From Pelagimonas sp. (GTDB lineage: Bacteria > Pseudomonadota > Alphaproteobacteria > Rhodobacterales > Rhodobacteraceae), in NCBI GenBank assembly GCA_025210455.1, contig JAOARQ010000060.1, positions 1 to 64,000 on the forward strand: a DNA stretch of 64,000 bases, written 5' to 3'. The notes below the pieces were generated by a model. That model made no database searches. It was not told the origin of the DNA and saw only the letters and a program-made list of their open reading frames with translations. The translations under genes were made by a program, and so were the position numbers. The first letter of the stretch is position 1. Each line of letters opens with the position of its first letter. Below are positions 44,376 through 54,103 of the stretch, one piece after another.

Positions 44376-44951
44376 TCAATCAAAGCTACCGTTGTTGCGT
44401 TCTTGAATCATACGTGCGTGATACCTTTGAAAATCTTCCCCGTTATCAAGCGCATACCGCTTTTCCGCCACCCATGTAAACATGTCCAGGCTCGTGCCCT
44501 TGCCAAAGGCCCCCGGCATGATCGCGACAGCGGCCTGCAAGGCATTTTGGCCCTCTGGCACCTCTTCAGGCAGGAAAACGATGTTGGGGGTGAACATGAC
44601 ATTCCACTTCCGGGCCATCTGTTTTTCGCTCAACGATTCCCCGTCAAAATCCACAACTTCGACATCACCATAGAGGTTCATCTGCACCACAAAGAAATGC
44701 GCATCGATATAGGCGCTGATCATCTCATCCGAAAAGACCTCTTCGTGCATCTTGCGGCAGTAGATGCAGCCCGCCTGTTCAAAGAACAGCACAAGACGCT
44801 TGCCCTCTGCGTTGGCCTCTTCCAGATCCTCGCGCAGATCCTTGAAGGTCTCGCGCATCCAGGGCTGTTTGTGCAGACCATCATCCCCAAGTTCGGCAAA
44901 AACCGGCAGCGCCATCAGCGCCGCAGCCGCCCCCAAAATCCACTGTTTCAT
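44376..44951 (-). CDS. soxW: SoxW, periplasmic thioredoxin
   Basis: 191 residues: signal peptide (ALMALPVFAELGD), a thioredoxin-like domain with active site CIYC in QAGCIYCRKMH and cis-proline region FTPNIVFL. It receives electrons from SoxV and keeps SoxYZ thiols reduced. It starts 23 bases after soxV stops, so the two are one operon. Standard length. Confidence 0.92.
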   Translation of the reverse strand: MKQWILGAAAALMALPVFAELGDDGLHKQPWMRETFKDLREDLEEANAEGKRLVLFFEQAGCIYCRKMHEEVFSDEMISAYIDAHFFVVQMNLYGDVEVVDFDGESLSEKQMARKWNVMFTPNIVFLPEEVPEGQNALQAAVAIMPGAFGKGTSLDMFTWVAEKRYALDNGEDFQRYHARMIQERNNGSFD

Positions 44952-44974
44952 ATCTTCCCTCCCCTAAGCCTGCG

Positions 44975-45700
44975 TCAGACCCAATTGGGAAACAGACGCA
45001 GCATGGCATCCGCAATAAAGCGAACGCTGTTGGTGGCAATCAGAATGGCGAAAAGCACCAGCATCACCCCGATTACCTTCTCAGTATACTTCAACTTTTC
45101 GCGATGTCGCTGCATCCACTTCAGGAACGGCTGGGCAAAAATCGCGGCCACAACAAAGGGCAGCGTCATCCCCAGACCAAAAATCATCAGCAAAATGCCC
45201 CCGCGCCAGACCTCGCCCAGCGTGGTCGCGATCATCAAAATGGTCGCGAGAATTGGCCCGACGCAGGCTGTCCAGCCAAAGCCGAACGCCAACCCCATCA
45301 CATAGGCCCCCAGCGCGGTTGAGGGATCAGATTTGCTTTCCATCCGAGCCTCGCGGTAGAGAATTCCAATCTTGATCACGCCCAGAAAATGCAGCCCAAA
45401 CAAAAGGATAATCAAGGCAGCCGCATAGCGCAGCCAATCCAGCCAGGCATCGAACGCACGCCCCAGTGCCGTGGCCCCCATCCCCAGCGCCATAAACAAT
45501 GTGGTCACCCCAAGCGCAAACATCAGCCCTGAAATCACCAGCCGTTTGCGCGCCCCCTCAGAGATCCCGCCATCCGCCCGCAGCTCGCTCATCGAGAGGC
45601 CAGCCATATAGCTTAGGTAAAAGGGAACCATCGGCAGAACACAGGGGGTAAAGAACGCGCCCAGCCCGGCCAAAAACGCCCCAAGATGCGTGACGTCCAT
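44975..45700 (-). CDS. soxV: SoxV, CcdA-type thiol electron transporter
   Basis: 241 residues, six membrane helices, with redox cysteines in FFTPCVLPMVPF and WTACVGPILA, as in CcdA. It passes electrons from cytoplasmic thioredoxin to SoxW. It is first gene of the minus-strand sox genes and diverges from soxS, with a 73-base A+T-rich shared promoter. Confidence 0.93.
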   Translation of the reverse strand: MDVTHLGAFLAGLGAFFTPCVLPMVPFYLSYMAGLSMSELRADGGISEGARKRLVISGLMFALGVTTLFMALGMGATALGRAFDAWLDWLRYAAALIILLFGLHFLGVIKIGILYREARMESKSDPSTALGAYVMGLAFGFGWTACVGPILATILMIATTLGEVWRGGILLMIFGLGMTLPFVVAAIFAQPFLKWMQRHREKLKYTEKVIGVMLVLFAILIATNSVRFIADAMLRLFPNWV

Positions 45701-45718
45701 CCTGTGTGCTCCTTGATC

Positions 45719-45745
45719 AATTCATATATTCAGATTATGTAGATT
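45719..45745. promoter_or_regulatory. A+T-rich divergent control region between soxV and soxS
   Basis: AATTCATATATTCAGATTATG contains two ATTC half-sites and imperfect dyads, but no full ATTC-N8-GAAT. It is the only place for both promoters and corresponds to the soxS-soxV region bound by SoxR in Paracoccus (recalled from the literature). Weak match, so moderate support only. Confidence 0.35.
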
Positions 45746-45773
45746 GTCATCTCCTCGTCAATTGGTGGCACTG

Positions 45774-46151
45774 ATGCTGATTAGACTTTTTGCAGGCCTC
45801 GCGACTGCGGCGCTTTTCTTTGCCTCAAATCCCGTCTGGGCCTCGGGCGTGACCCTTGTGATGGTTGAGCAGCCCGGCTGCCACTATTGCCGTAAATGGG
45901 ACGAAGAGATCGGGCCGATCTACCCCAAGACCAGTGAGGGCCAGTTCGCCCCCCTGATGCGCGCGCAGTTGGGCACTCCGCCCGAGGGCACCACCTATGC
46001 CCGGCGCGTCAACTACACGCCAACCTTTATTGTGGTACAAGATGGACAAGAGCTGACCCGCCTTGAAGGCTATCCCGGCGAAGATTTCTTCTGGCCAGTA
46101 CTGGAAGAACTGCTTAAAAGGCACGCCGGATACGAACCGGTCACACAATAA
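45774..46151 (+). CDS. soxS: SoxS, periplasmic thioredoxin-like protein
   Basis: 125 residues: signal peptide (AGLATAALFFASNPVWASG), active site CHYC in QPGCHYCRKWDEEIGP and VNYTPTFIV cis-proline region. In Paracoccus SoxS reactivates SoxYZ. ATG 45774 is taken; GTG 45765 in frame is an alternative. It diverges from soxV and precedes soxR by 19 bases, so soxS and soxR form one transcript. Confidence 0.88.
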   Translation: MLIRLFAGLATAALFFASNPVWASGVTLVMVEQPGCHYCRKWDEEIGPIYPKTSEGQFAPLMRAQLGTPPEGTTYARRVNYTPTFIVVQDGQELTRLEGYPGEDFFWPVLEELLKRHAGYEPVTQ

Positions 46152-46170
46152 AGATTTTGGAGCGGGACAG

Positions 46171-46512
46171 ATGGCCCTTCCGGTACTGCACGACGATCTG
46201 ACTGAAAGCGAACTGGACGCAATTGTCGAAAAGGCAACAGTGGCCTCGGCTTTCCTAAAGGCGATCAGCCATGAGGGCCGCCTGATGATCCTGTGCCATC
46301 TGGTCAGCGGTGAAAAATCTGTAACCGAACTGGAAGAGCTGCTCTCTGCGCGTCAGGCCGCCGTCAGCCAGCAACTTTCGCGACTGCGCCTTGAGGGGCT
46401 GGTTATTCCCCGCCGCGAAGGCAAAGCAATCTATTACCGGCTGGCTGACAAACGATCCCAGAAGGTACTGGAATGCGTCTACGATCTGTTTTGTCGCGAC
46501 GACGAAGACTGA
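46171..46512 (+). CDS. soxR: SoxR, ArsR-family persulfide-sensing repressor
   Basis: 113 residues, winged helix-turn-helix (VTELEELLSARQAAVSQQLS). Cys42 (ILCHLVSGEKS) and Cys108 (YDLFCRD) match the two cysteines that form a tetrasulfide link in SqrR/BigR; Cys102 is extra. In the absence of persulfides it should repress sox promoters. It is the only ArsR-type gene in the window and could also govern the persulfide dioxygenase operon at 12544. Confidence 0.92.
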   Translation: MALPVLHDDLTESELDAIVEKATVASAFLKAISHEGRLMILCHLVSGEKSVTELEELLSARQAAVSQQLSRLRLEGLVIPRREGKAIYYRLADKRSQKVLECVYDLFCRDDED

Positions 46513-46604
46513 TCCCTTAAGGCGTTTAGCTGCTAAGACTTGATTAAAATTTAGTCAGGCGCATACTGCCTTGGTCAGTGCCGATGGCACTGTGGGAGGA
46601 CATC

Positions 46605-47660
46605 ATGCCAGAATTTTTCAGCGACTTTCACTTGGTGGCTTTGATTGGCCTGTTCAGCGGGCTGCTGCTGGGGCTGGCCGCGCGACTTGGGCGATTTTGC
46701 ACGCTGGGTGCCATCGAAGACGCGCTTTATGGCGGTTCAACACTGCGCATGCGCATGTGGGGCATTGCGATTGGCACAGCGATGATCGGCAGCTTTGCCT
46801 TGATGGCTTCGGGGCTGCTGCAAGCCGGCAGCACGTATTATCTGTCAATTCGCTGGATGCCACTGGCGTCGATCGCAGGCGGGCTGATGTTCGGCTATGG
46901 CATGGCCCTGTCCGGCAACTGCGGCTATGGCGCGATTGCCCGTTTGGGCGGCGGCGATCTGCGCAGTTTTGTGATTGTGCTGGTGATGGGGGTGTCCACC
47001 TATGTGGTGCTGTCAGGGCCGCTGGCCCCTATTCGCGCTGCGCTTTTTCCGCAAATGGAGGTCACCGGAACGCCCCCCGGCATTGCGCATTATCTTGGGG
47101 ACGGGCTGGGGGTCTCGGCCAATCTGATTGGCATGCTTATCGGCGCTGCGATCCTGCTGGGGTGCCTGTGGACACCTGAGTTTCGCAAGAAACCTGCACA
47201 GGTCTTCTGGGCCACCGTGGTTGGGCTGGGGGTTATCCTGGCCTGGGCAGGCACGGCCTGGGTGGCCAGCTTTACCTTCGAAGACCTGCCGGTCGTGTCG
47301 CACAGCTTTGCCGCCCCTTTGGGGGAAAGCATGTTGTGGTGGATGACCGGATCAGCGCGCCCATTGTCCTTTGCGGTTGGTTCGGTGGCGGGGGTCTGGT
47401 GCGGTGCCTTTATCGGATCGCTGATCAAAGGGCATTTCCGCTGGGAAGCCTGCGAAGACCCCCGCGAACTGCGCCGCCAGATTGTCGGTGCCGCCCTGAT
47501 GGGGGCCGGCGCGGTGATCGGGCTGGGCTGCTCGATCGGTCAAGGCCTATCGGCCTTTTCCCTTCTCGCGATTTCGGGACCCGTCACATTTGTGTCGATC
47601 TTTGCCGGGGCCGCACTGGGGCTGAAACAACTGATCGTCGGGTTTCAGCCCGCTGAGTAG
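46605..47660 (+). CDS. soxT: SoxT-like YeeE/YedE family transporter
   Basis: 351 residues, about ten membrane helices, full-length YeeE with two halves. Signature cysteines lie in RFCTLGAIEDALYGG, GNCGYGAIARLGGG and GLGCSIGQGLSAFS. SoxT proteins in sox clusters carry sulfur compounds or convey the signal to SoxR. GGGAGGA precedes ATG 46605; an upstream ATG at 46578 has no such site. It follows soxR by 92 bases and may be co-transcribed. Confidence 0.85.
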   Translation: MPEFFSDFHLVALIGLFSGLLLGLAARLGRFCTLGAIEDALYGGSTLRMRMWGIAIGTAMIGSFALMASGLLQAGSTYYLSIRWMPLASIAGGLMFGYGMALSGNCGYGAIARLGGGDLRSFVIVLVMGVSTYVVLSGPLAPIRAALFPQMEVTGTPPGIAHYLGDGLGVSANLIGMLIGAAILLGCLWTPEFRKKPAQVFWATVVGLGVILAWAGTAWVASFTFEDLPVVSHSFAAPLGESMLWWMTGSARPLSFAVGSVAGVWCGAFIGSLIKGHFRWEACEDPRELRRQIVGAALMGAGAVIGLGCSIGQGLSAFSLLAISGPVTFVSIFAGAALGLKQLIVGFQPAE

Positions 47661-47663
47661 TGC

Positions 47664-48269
47664 TTAGCCAAACTCTCGCAGACGGGCCACATAGCGCGCC
47701 AGCGTGTCGATCTCTAGGTTGATCCAATCGCCGGTTTTGGCCTTGCCCCAGGTGGTGACAGCTTTGGTGTGTGGGATGAAGTTGATGCCAAAATCGCAGC
47801 CGTCCACATCATTCACTGTCAGCGAGGTGCCATTCAGCGCCACTGATCCCTTGGGCGCGATATACTTGGCCAGAGCCTCGGGCGCGCGCAGGGTCACACG
47901 GGTGCTGTCACCTTCATCATGCATCTCGATGATCTGCGCGACGCCATCAACATGGCCTGAAACGATGTGACCACCCAGCTCATCGCCGACTTTCAAGGCG
48001 CGCTCCAGATTCAGACGCTGACCAACCTGCCAGCCCTGATTGCTGAACTCTGTGCCAATATTGGTTTTCGACAGGGTTTCAGCGCTGATATCCACATCAA
48101 ACCAATCTTCTCCCAGCGCGACAACGGTCAGGCAGACCCCATCGCAGGCAATCGACGCCCCCAGATCAATGCCAGATGTGTCATATGAGGTGCCAATGCG
48201 CGCCCGCAGGTCGCCTTTCATTTCGGTCTCGCGGACCTCACCCATGTCGGTTACGATGCCTGTGAACAT
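47664..48269 (-). CDS. ribE: Riboflavin synthase (alpha subunit)
   Basis: 201 residues made of two homologous barrels, each with the FTGIV/GHIVSGHVDG-type motifs (MFTGIVTDMG, SIACDGVCLTVV and SGHVDGVA, SVALNGTSLTVN). It dismutates two lumazine molecules to riboflavin. ATG 48269 has AGAGGGG upstream. In most relatives it follows ribD directly; here about 4.7 kb of capsule genes lies between them on the opposite strand. Confidence 0.95.
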   Translation of the reverse strand: MFTGIVTDMGEVRETEMKGDLRARIGTSYDTSGIDLGASIACDGVCLTVVALGEDWFDVDISAETLSKTNIGTEFSNQGWQVGQRLNLERALKVGDELGGHIVSGHVDGVAQIIEMHDEGDSTRVTLRAPEALAKYIAPKGSVALNGTSLTVNDVDGCDFGINFIPHTKAVTTWGKAKTGDWINLEIDTLARYVARLREFG

Positions 48270-48359
48270 CTTTTCCCCTCTGTTTAAAGGCAATTTGCCT
48301 TAATTTGGACGAACTCGGTTGTTAATCAGTTTCTCAGGGAAAGGGCTTAGAACGACGCT

Positions 48360-49652
48360 ATGTGTAAGGCAAGTAAACAACACCGGGTCTTTTTGTTCCT
48401 GCAGGGGCCGCATGGGCCGTTTTTCCATCGTCTTGCAATGATGCTGCGAAAAACCGGGGCCGAGGTCTGGCGCATCGGTTTCAATGCTGGGGATCAGGCG
48501 TTCTGGCCAGATAAATCCAGCTATATCCCCTTTCAGAAGCAGCCCGAAAACTGGGCAGAGGTTTTTCTTGATCTGGTGCAGGAAAAATCTGTCACTGACA
48601 TTGTGCTCTATGGCGATGTGCGCGACATCCATGCCCGCGCCGTCCAAGAGGCCAAGCGCCTAGGCCTGACCGTGCATGTCTTTGAAGAAGGATACATGCG
48701 CCCCTATTGGGTCACCTATGAGCGCGATGGCTCAAATGGGCATTCCAAGCTGATGAACATGAGCATCGAGCGCATGCGCCACACGCTGGAACTGTCGGAT
48801 ATGGAAGCCCCCCTGCCCCCCGCCCATTGGGGCGATATGCGCCAGCACGTATTTTACGGCGCGCTCTATCATGCCTTTGTCATGTTCAAGAACCGACGCT
48901 ATCGCAACTTCAAACCCCATCGGTCGCTGACCGTTTCGCAGGAATTTGTGCTCTATCTGCGCAGGCTGCTGCTGATGCCCTTCACCTGGGGCGAACGTGT
49001 GTTGGAAACCCAGCGCATTCGCATGGGGGGCTTTCCTTACCATCTGGCACTGATGCAGTTGGAACATGACAGCAGTTTTCAAAAGCATTCTGCTTTCTCG
49101 CGCATGTCGCAATTTGTGGAAATGGTGATTTCCGGCTTTGCCAATGGCGCACCGGGCCATCACCACCTTGTCTTCAAAGCGCACCCACTGGAAGACGGCC
49201 GCGGGGATGTACGAAAAGCGATCCGGCAATTTGCCCGGGATTACGGTGTCTCAGATCGTGTGCATTATGTGCGCGGCGGCAAGCTGGCGCAGCTTTTGAA
49301 TGATGCCCGCACCGCTGTCACCGTGAATTCAACCGCAGCGCAACAGGCCCTATGGCGTGGCATACCAATCAAAGTGTTTGGCGACGCGGTCTATGCCAAA
49401 CCTGAATTTGTATCGAATCAGTCTCTGGCTGAATTTTTTGCCACCCCTACACGCCCCGACATGTATGCCTATAAGGATTACAGGCGCTATCTGCTTGAAA
49501 CTTCACAGGTTGCTGGCGGTTTTTATTCTGCGCGCGGGCGCAGACAACTGCTGCGGCAAGTGGTGGATATGATGCTGGCCAAGGATGATCCCTATGATGC
49601 CCTGCGACGTGGGACCGCGGCTCCGAGGCAACAGTTGAGGATTGTGCAATAA
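48360..49652 (+). CDS. kpsS: KpsS-like capsule polysaccharide beta-Kdo transferase
   Basis: 430 residues, cytosolic. KpsS/LipB family motifs: FLQGPHGPFFHRLA near the N-terminus, HVFEEGYMRPYWVT, FKAHPLEDGR and VTVNSTAAQQALWRG, the last matching the nucleotide-sugar site of Kdo transferases. It adds the first Kdo to the lipid acceptor of group 2-type capsules. It diverges from ribE. Together with kpsC it builds the poly-Kdo linker. KpsM/T/E transport genes are not in the window. Confidence 0.88.
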   Translation: MCKASKQHRVFLFLQGPHGPFFHRLAMMLRKTGAEVWRIGFNAGDQAFWPDKSSYIPFQKQPENWAEVFLDLVQEKSVTDIVLYGDVRDIHARAVQEAKRLGLTVHVFEEGYMRPYWVTYERDGSNGHSKLMNMSIERMRHTLELSDMEAPLPPAHWGDMRQHVFYGALYHAFVMFKNRRYRNFKPHRSLTVSQEFVLYLRRLLLMPFTWGERVLETQRIRMGGFPYHLALMQLEHDSSFQKHSAFSRMSQFVEMVISGFANGAPGHHHLVFKAHPLEDGRGDVRKAIRQFARDYGVSDRVHYVRGGKLAQLLNDARTAVTVNSTAAQQALWRGIPIKVFGDAVYAKPEFVSNQSLAEFFATPTRPDMYAYKDYRRYLLETSQVAGGFYSARGRRQLLRQVVDMMLAKDDPYDALRRGTAAPRQQLRIVQ

Positions 49653-49744
49653 ACGACACAACCCCTAGTACTGGCTTTTTTATCTAGAATACGGTACGTT
49701 ACAAAAAAAACTTGAGGCAGAACATAGGTCGAGGAGACCGAGCA

Positions 49745-50911
49745 GTGAATAATTCCCCTACCCGCTGGGTGCGGTCTGTCGCACTCTTGGCTGCGGTGTC
49801 TATCGTGGCATCCTGTGGCCTTCCGCGCGTCGGCCCGAACAAACGCGAGATTTATGCAGGGTCCGTACAGCGCGAGGGCGACGCATTTATCGTCGCCGTG
49901 AACGACCGCGTCACACGCGCAACCGCCGTTGCCCCTGCGCTTGGTTTCTCTGATACTTTCCAGAACGCTGGCATCGTCGGGTCTGACACGATCCGCCCCG
50001 GTGACACGCTGGGTATTTCCGTCTGGGAAAACGTGGATGATCCGCTTTTGGGATCTGGCGGTGGCGCTGCTGGCGGCGGCGGCCCTGCGGTTCTTGAAGA
50101 AGTGCAGGTTGACGGCTCAGGCTTTATCTTCATTCCTTACGCGGGCCGTATCAAAGCCTCGGGCAACACGCCCGAACGCGTGCGCAGAATCATCACCTCG
50201 AAACTGGAAAGCCAGACCCCGGATCCGCAGGTTCAGGTGCGCAGACTGGCCGGCGACGGATCAACTGTCAGCCTTGTCGGCGCCATCGGCGGTCAGGGGG
50301 TTTATGCGATTGAACGCCCAACGCGCACCCTGTCGGCCATGCTGGCCCGTGCTGGCGGCATTTCAATCAAGCCCGAGATTGCCCAGATCACTGTGATCCG
50401 TGGCGGCCAGAAGGGCAAAGTCTGGTTCCAGGATCTGTACAAACACCCGAAACTGGACATCGCCCTGCGTGGCGGCGACCGCATTCTGGTGGAAGAAGAC
50501 ACCCGCGCCTTCACCGCGCTTGGCGCGACTGGCACTCAGGCCCGCGTACCGTTTGAATCGCAGACCCTCAGCGCTGTTGAGGCCATCGCGCAGGTGGGCG
50601 GCCTGATGGCCACCGCCGCAGATCCAACAGGCGTCTTCATCTTCCGCAACGAACCCGCCGAAGTGGCCAATCAGGTACTGGGCCGCAGCGATCTGGTCGG
50701 TGCACAGCGTCTGGTTTACGTTCTCGACCTGACCGAGCCCAACGGCATGTTCATGGCCCGCGATTTTGTCGTGCGTGACGATGACACCCTCTATGTGACC
50801 GAAGCGCCATTCGCACAGTGGAACAAAACCATTTCGGCTCTGACTGGCTCGCTGAGCACCGCAGGGACATTGGCAACCCTGTCGCGCAGCCTCAGAGATT
50901 CTGGAAGCTAA
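49745..50911 (+). CDS. Wza/KpsD-type polysaccharide export lipoprotein
   Basis: 388 residues starting at GTG 49745 with GAGGAGA upstream. A lipoprotein signal ends in the lipobox VASC, placing lipid on that cysteine. The polysaccharide export (PES) domain covers about 80-180 (RPGDTLGISVWENVDD, VQVDGSGFIFIPYAGRIKAS), followed by SLBB domains (VSLVGAIGGQGVYAIERPT). It would form the outer-membrane exit channel for capsule. A glycine run (GGGAAGGGGPA) interrupts the PES domain. Lies between kpsS and kpsC. Confidence 0.88.
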   Translation: MNNSPTRWVRSVALLAAVSIVASCGLPRVGPNKREIYAGSVQREGDAFIVAVNDRVTRATAVAPALGFSDTFQNAGIVGSDTIRPGDTLGISVWENVDDPLLGSGGGAAGGGGPAVLEEVQVDGSGFIFIPYAGRIKASGNTPERVRRIITSKLESQTPDPQVQVRRLAGDGSTVSLVGAIGGQGVYAIERPTRTLSAMLARAGGISIKPEIAQITVIRGGQKGKVWFQDLYKHPKLDIALRGGDRILVEEDTRAFTALGATGTQARVPFESQTLSAVEAIAQVGGLMATAADPTGVFIFRNEPAEVANQVLGRSDLVGAQRLVYVLDLTEPNGMFMARDFVVRDDDTLYVTEAPFAQWNKTISALTGSLSTAGTLATLSRSLRDSGS

Positions 50912-50914
50912 CAC

Positions 50915-52948
50915 TTGGCCCCGCGCCCGACACAGACCACCGACGCCGAGGGTTCAGCTCCTCGGCGTCTTTTCGTGTTCAATGGTGGATTTGTATTTCA
51001 AAAGCGCCTGCGCCGTATTCTTCGCCTTGCGGGTTATCCCGTGTCTCTGGGCTGGCCTAAACCTTCAGACCTGATCGGTATCTGGGGCAACGCAGGCACA
51101 GCGCATCGCGGGCGGGCAGTTGCAGAAAAAACCGGCGCGCAGCTTTTGCATGTCGAAGATGCCTTTCTACGTTCCCTTTTTCCCGGACGATCAGGCGAGC
51201 CGCCGCTGGGGCTATTGATTGATCACACCGGTCTGCACTTTGATGCGAGCAAGCCCTCGGATCTGGAAACCCTGCTGGCGACCCACCCGCTGGATGACAC
51301 CGCCCTTCTGAACCGCGCCCGCGCGGCCATGGTGCAGATGCAAGAGGCCAGGCTGAGCAAATATAGCGCCACCGAAACAGATTGCCCCCTGCCCGACCCC
51401 GGCTATGTTCTGATCGTTGACCAGACGCGCGGCGATGCTTCGGTCACCGCTAGCAAAGGAGACCGTGCGCGTTTTCTTGAGATGCTGACCATCGCGCGCG
51501 AAGAAAATCCCGGCGCAAGATTTTTGATCAAAACGCATCCTGAAACCACCGCAGGACATCGTGAGGGCCATTTCAGATCTGAGGACGCACAGGGTAAGAT
51601 CAGCATCTATGATGGCAATGCCGATCCCTGGAGCCTGCTAAATGGCGCGATCGCTGTATATGTTCTCTCGTCGCAGATGGGGTTTGAAGCCATTCTGGCC
51701 GGCCACAAACCCCGCGTGTTTGGCAGCCCGTTCTACGCCGGCTGGGGCCTGACCCAAGACGAAGAGTTTTTTCCTAGGCGCGGTCGCTCCCTGACGCGCG
51801 CCCAGCTTTTCGCGGCTGCCATGATCCTATACCCAACCTGGTACGACATCTACCGCGATCAATTGTGCGAGTTGGAAACCACCCTCGCCACATTGGAAGC
51901 ACAGGCCCGTGCCTGGCGGGAGGATCGCCAAGGCTGGGTGGCGTCTGGCATGCGGCTTTGGAAACGGTCGGCTTTGCAGGGCTTCTACGGCAGATACCGC
52001 AAGGTAGTTTTTGAAAGCGATCCCGCCAAAGCAGCGCAGATCGCAAAGACAGACCAGCGCAAGATCATGGGCTGGGGAGCCCAATCAGACGCCTCAGCGA
52101 CGCATGTAGAGGATGGCTTCCTGCGCTCAAAAGGTTTGGGTGCTGCACTAACACCGCCGCTGTCCTTGGTCGCTGATCCTGTGGGGATCTACTATGATCC
52201 GCGTTCAGAAAGCGCATTAGAGCAGTTTATTCAGCATAGAGCACAGAGTCATATATTTCAATTTCATAGATCTTTTAGGCTCATAAGTTCAGTTGACGCA
52301 AAAAACTTGTCCAAATACAACCTATCCGGAGATTTACCCACAATCCAACAAGGCAGCACCATTTTGGTCCCCGGACAGGTTGAAGACGACGCCTCTGTCC
52401 TGCTTGGCAGCCCCTCAATCCGGACAAACGCCGAGCTTCTCGCCTTTGTACGCAAACACAATCCAGACGCGCATATTCTATGGAAGCCTCATCCGGATGT
52501 ATTGGCGGGGCTGCGCAAAGGGCAGGTTGACAGACCGCTTAACTGGGCCGACCAGATCGTGCTGGATTGCTCAATTGGTCAGCTTTTACAGCAGGTTGAT
52601 GAAGTTTGGACAATGACCTCCCTAACCGGCTTTGAAGCGCTTCTGCGCGGCTGTAAAGTCACCACAGTCGGTGTGCCCTTCTATGCAGGCTGGGGCCTGA
52701 CGACCGATTTTGGTCCAATCCCGGAACGCCGCCTTAGTGGCCCACGCCCATCACTTGAGGCGCTGGTTCACGCCACGCTGATCGACTATCCACGATACTT
52801 TGATCCTGTCACAGGGCAACCCTGCCCTGTGGAAATCACTGTGGAAAGATTGGCTTTAGGCAAGACAACCCAATTTTCGCCCCTTAACCGCACACTGTCC
52901 AAATTACAGGGAATTTTTGCCAGCTATGCACATCTTTGGCGACGATAG
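50915..52948 (+). CDS. kpsC: KpsC-like capsule beta-Kdo transferase (two domains)
   Basis: 677 residues with two related glycosyltransferase units (about 18-340 and 350-677). The same motifs occur twice: HVEDAFLRS and HVEDGFLRSKG, FLIKTHPE and ILWKPHPD, VYVLSSQMGFEAIL and VWTMTSLTGFEALL, FYAGWGLT and FYAGWGLT. KpsC adds alternating Kdo residues after KpsS. TTG 50915 is used, 3 bases after the exporter stop. Around 52210-52330 (start of the second unit's middle) the DNA is distinctly A+T-rich, unlike the rest. Confidence 0.88.
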   Translation: MAPRPTQTTDAEGSAPRRLFVFNGGFVFQKRLRRILRLAGYPVSLGWPKPSDLIGIWGNAGTAHRGRAVAEKTGAQLLHVEDAFLRSLFPGRSGEPPLGLLIDHTGLHFDASKPSDLETLLATHPLDDTALLNRARAAMVQMQEARLSKYSATETDCPLPDPGYVLIVDQTRGDASVTASKGDRARFLEMLTIAREENPGARFLIKTHPETTAGHREGHFRSEDAQGKISIYDGNADPWSLLNGAIAVYVLSSQMGFEAILAGHKPRVFGSPFYAGWGLTQDEEFFPRRGRSLTRAQLFAAAMILYPTWYDIYRDQLCELETTLATLEAQARAWREDRQGWVASGMRLWKRSALQGFYGRYRKVVFESDPAKAAQIAKTDQRKIMGWGAQSDASATHVEDGFLRSKGLGAALTPPLSLVADPVGIYYDPRSESALEQFIQHRAQSHIFQFHRSFRLISSVDAKNLSKYNLSGDLPTIQQGSTILVPGQVEDDASVLLGSPSIRTNAELLAFVRKHNPDAHILWKPHPDVLAGLRKGQVDRPLNWADQIVLDCSIGQLLQQVDEVWTMTSLTGFEALLRGCKVTTVGVPFYAGWGLTTDFGPIPERRLSGPRPSLEALVHATLIDYPRYFDPVTGQPCPVEITVERLALGKTTQFSPLNRTLSKLQGIFASYAHLWRR

Positions 52949-53008
52949 AAAACACATAAGGATCGACCCGCAAGACTCTAGAAAAATTAAATTTTCTCCT
53001 CTTACGGC

Positions 53009-54103
53009 CTATTTTCTACGCCAAACATGATGCACATCGCCACTAGCCATGCTCAGATCGCTCAACTCAAATCGCGGAGCTGAAGCGAGCTCTTCGATCC
53101 CTAGCCCACCGATACCCGGAAAGCCTTCTGCGCCAAGCGCCACACCGGCCGAAAACACATGAAGTTCATCCACTAAGTCATTGATCAACAGACTTGAAGC
53201 AAGGCTCCCGCCCCCTTCACAGAATACCCGGGTCAGCCCCTGCTCAGCCAAAGTTGCAAGCGCCTGCGTCGGGTTCACTTGACGGCCTGATAGCCCACTG
53301 GAAAGCAACTTTGCCCCAGCCTCTTCCCAGCTACGTGCAACCTGTGCATCTACGTTTGGCCCATGGCATAGCCAGACAGGAATCTCACCTGCGGTTTGCG
53401 CCAGTTGCCCTGTCAAAGGCAGGTCCAAGGATCGTGAAAAGACAACTCTGACAGGTTGGCGTCGCTCACCCAACCCACGCACCGTTAAGGCTGGATTATC
53501 CGCCCGAGCAGTGCCGCCCCCGACCAAAACCGCATCATGTTTTGCACGCAAAGCATGCACCTTGCGCCGCGCTTGCGGGCCAGTAATCCACTGGCTTTCC
53601 CCCGTGGCGGTCGCGATCCGCCCGTCCAGACTGAGGGCGAGTTTGAGAGTGACCCAGGGCCGTTCCTGAGTAAACCGCATAAAAAAGCCCGCATGGTCAT
53701 GATAGGCCTCTTCGGCGCGGATTCCGGTCTCGACCTGAATGCCCGCCTCTCGCAACCGCTGGAACCCCTGCCCCGCCACACGTGGATCTTTATCTGAAAT
53801 GGGTGACACCACACGCGCCACACCCGCAGCAATCAAAGCATCACAACACGGGGGGGTCTTACCATGGTGTGAACAGGGCTCTAGCGTCACATAGGCCGTA
53901 GCGCCACGTGCGGCTTCACCAGCCATATCCAGAGCCACGCGTTCCGCATGTGGGCGCCCGCCGGGCTGTGTCCAGCCCCGACCGACAACGCGATCATTTT
54001 TGATCAAAAGGCAGCCAACAGCCGGGTTTGGCCAGGTTTGCCCCATACCGCGACGCCCCAGCGCCAAGGCCTGGGCCATGTATTTTTCGTCTTTTGAGGT
54101 CAC
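53009..54103 (-). CDS. ribD: Bifunctional riboflavin biosynthesis deaminase/reductase RibD
   Basis: 364 residues. The N-terminal deaminase has [23 protein letters not shown] zinc ligands; the C-terminal reductase has [16 protein letters not shown] and [14 protein letters not shown]. It performs the second and third steps of riboflavin synthesis from GTP. It overlaps the nrdR stop codon by 4 bases (ATGA), the normal nrdR-ribD coupling. Confidence 0.95.
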   Translation of the reverse strand: MTSKDEKYMAQALALGRRGMGQTWPNPAVGCLLIKNDRVVGRGWTQPGGRPHAERVALDMAGEAARGATAYVTLEPCSHHGKTPPCCDALIAAGVARVVSPISDKDPRVAGQGFQRLREAGIQVETGIRAEEAYHDHAGFFMRFTQERPWVTLKLALSLDGRIATATGESQWITGPQARRKVHALRAKHDAVLVGGGTARADNPALTVRGLGERRQPVRVVFSRSLDLPLTGQLAQTAGEIPVWLCHGPNVDAQVARSWEEAGAKLLSSGLSGRQVNPTQALATLAEQGLTRVFCEGGGSLASSLLINDLVDELHVFSAGVALGAEGFPGIGGLGIEELASAPRFELSDLSMASGDVHHVWRRK

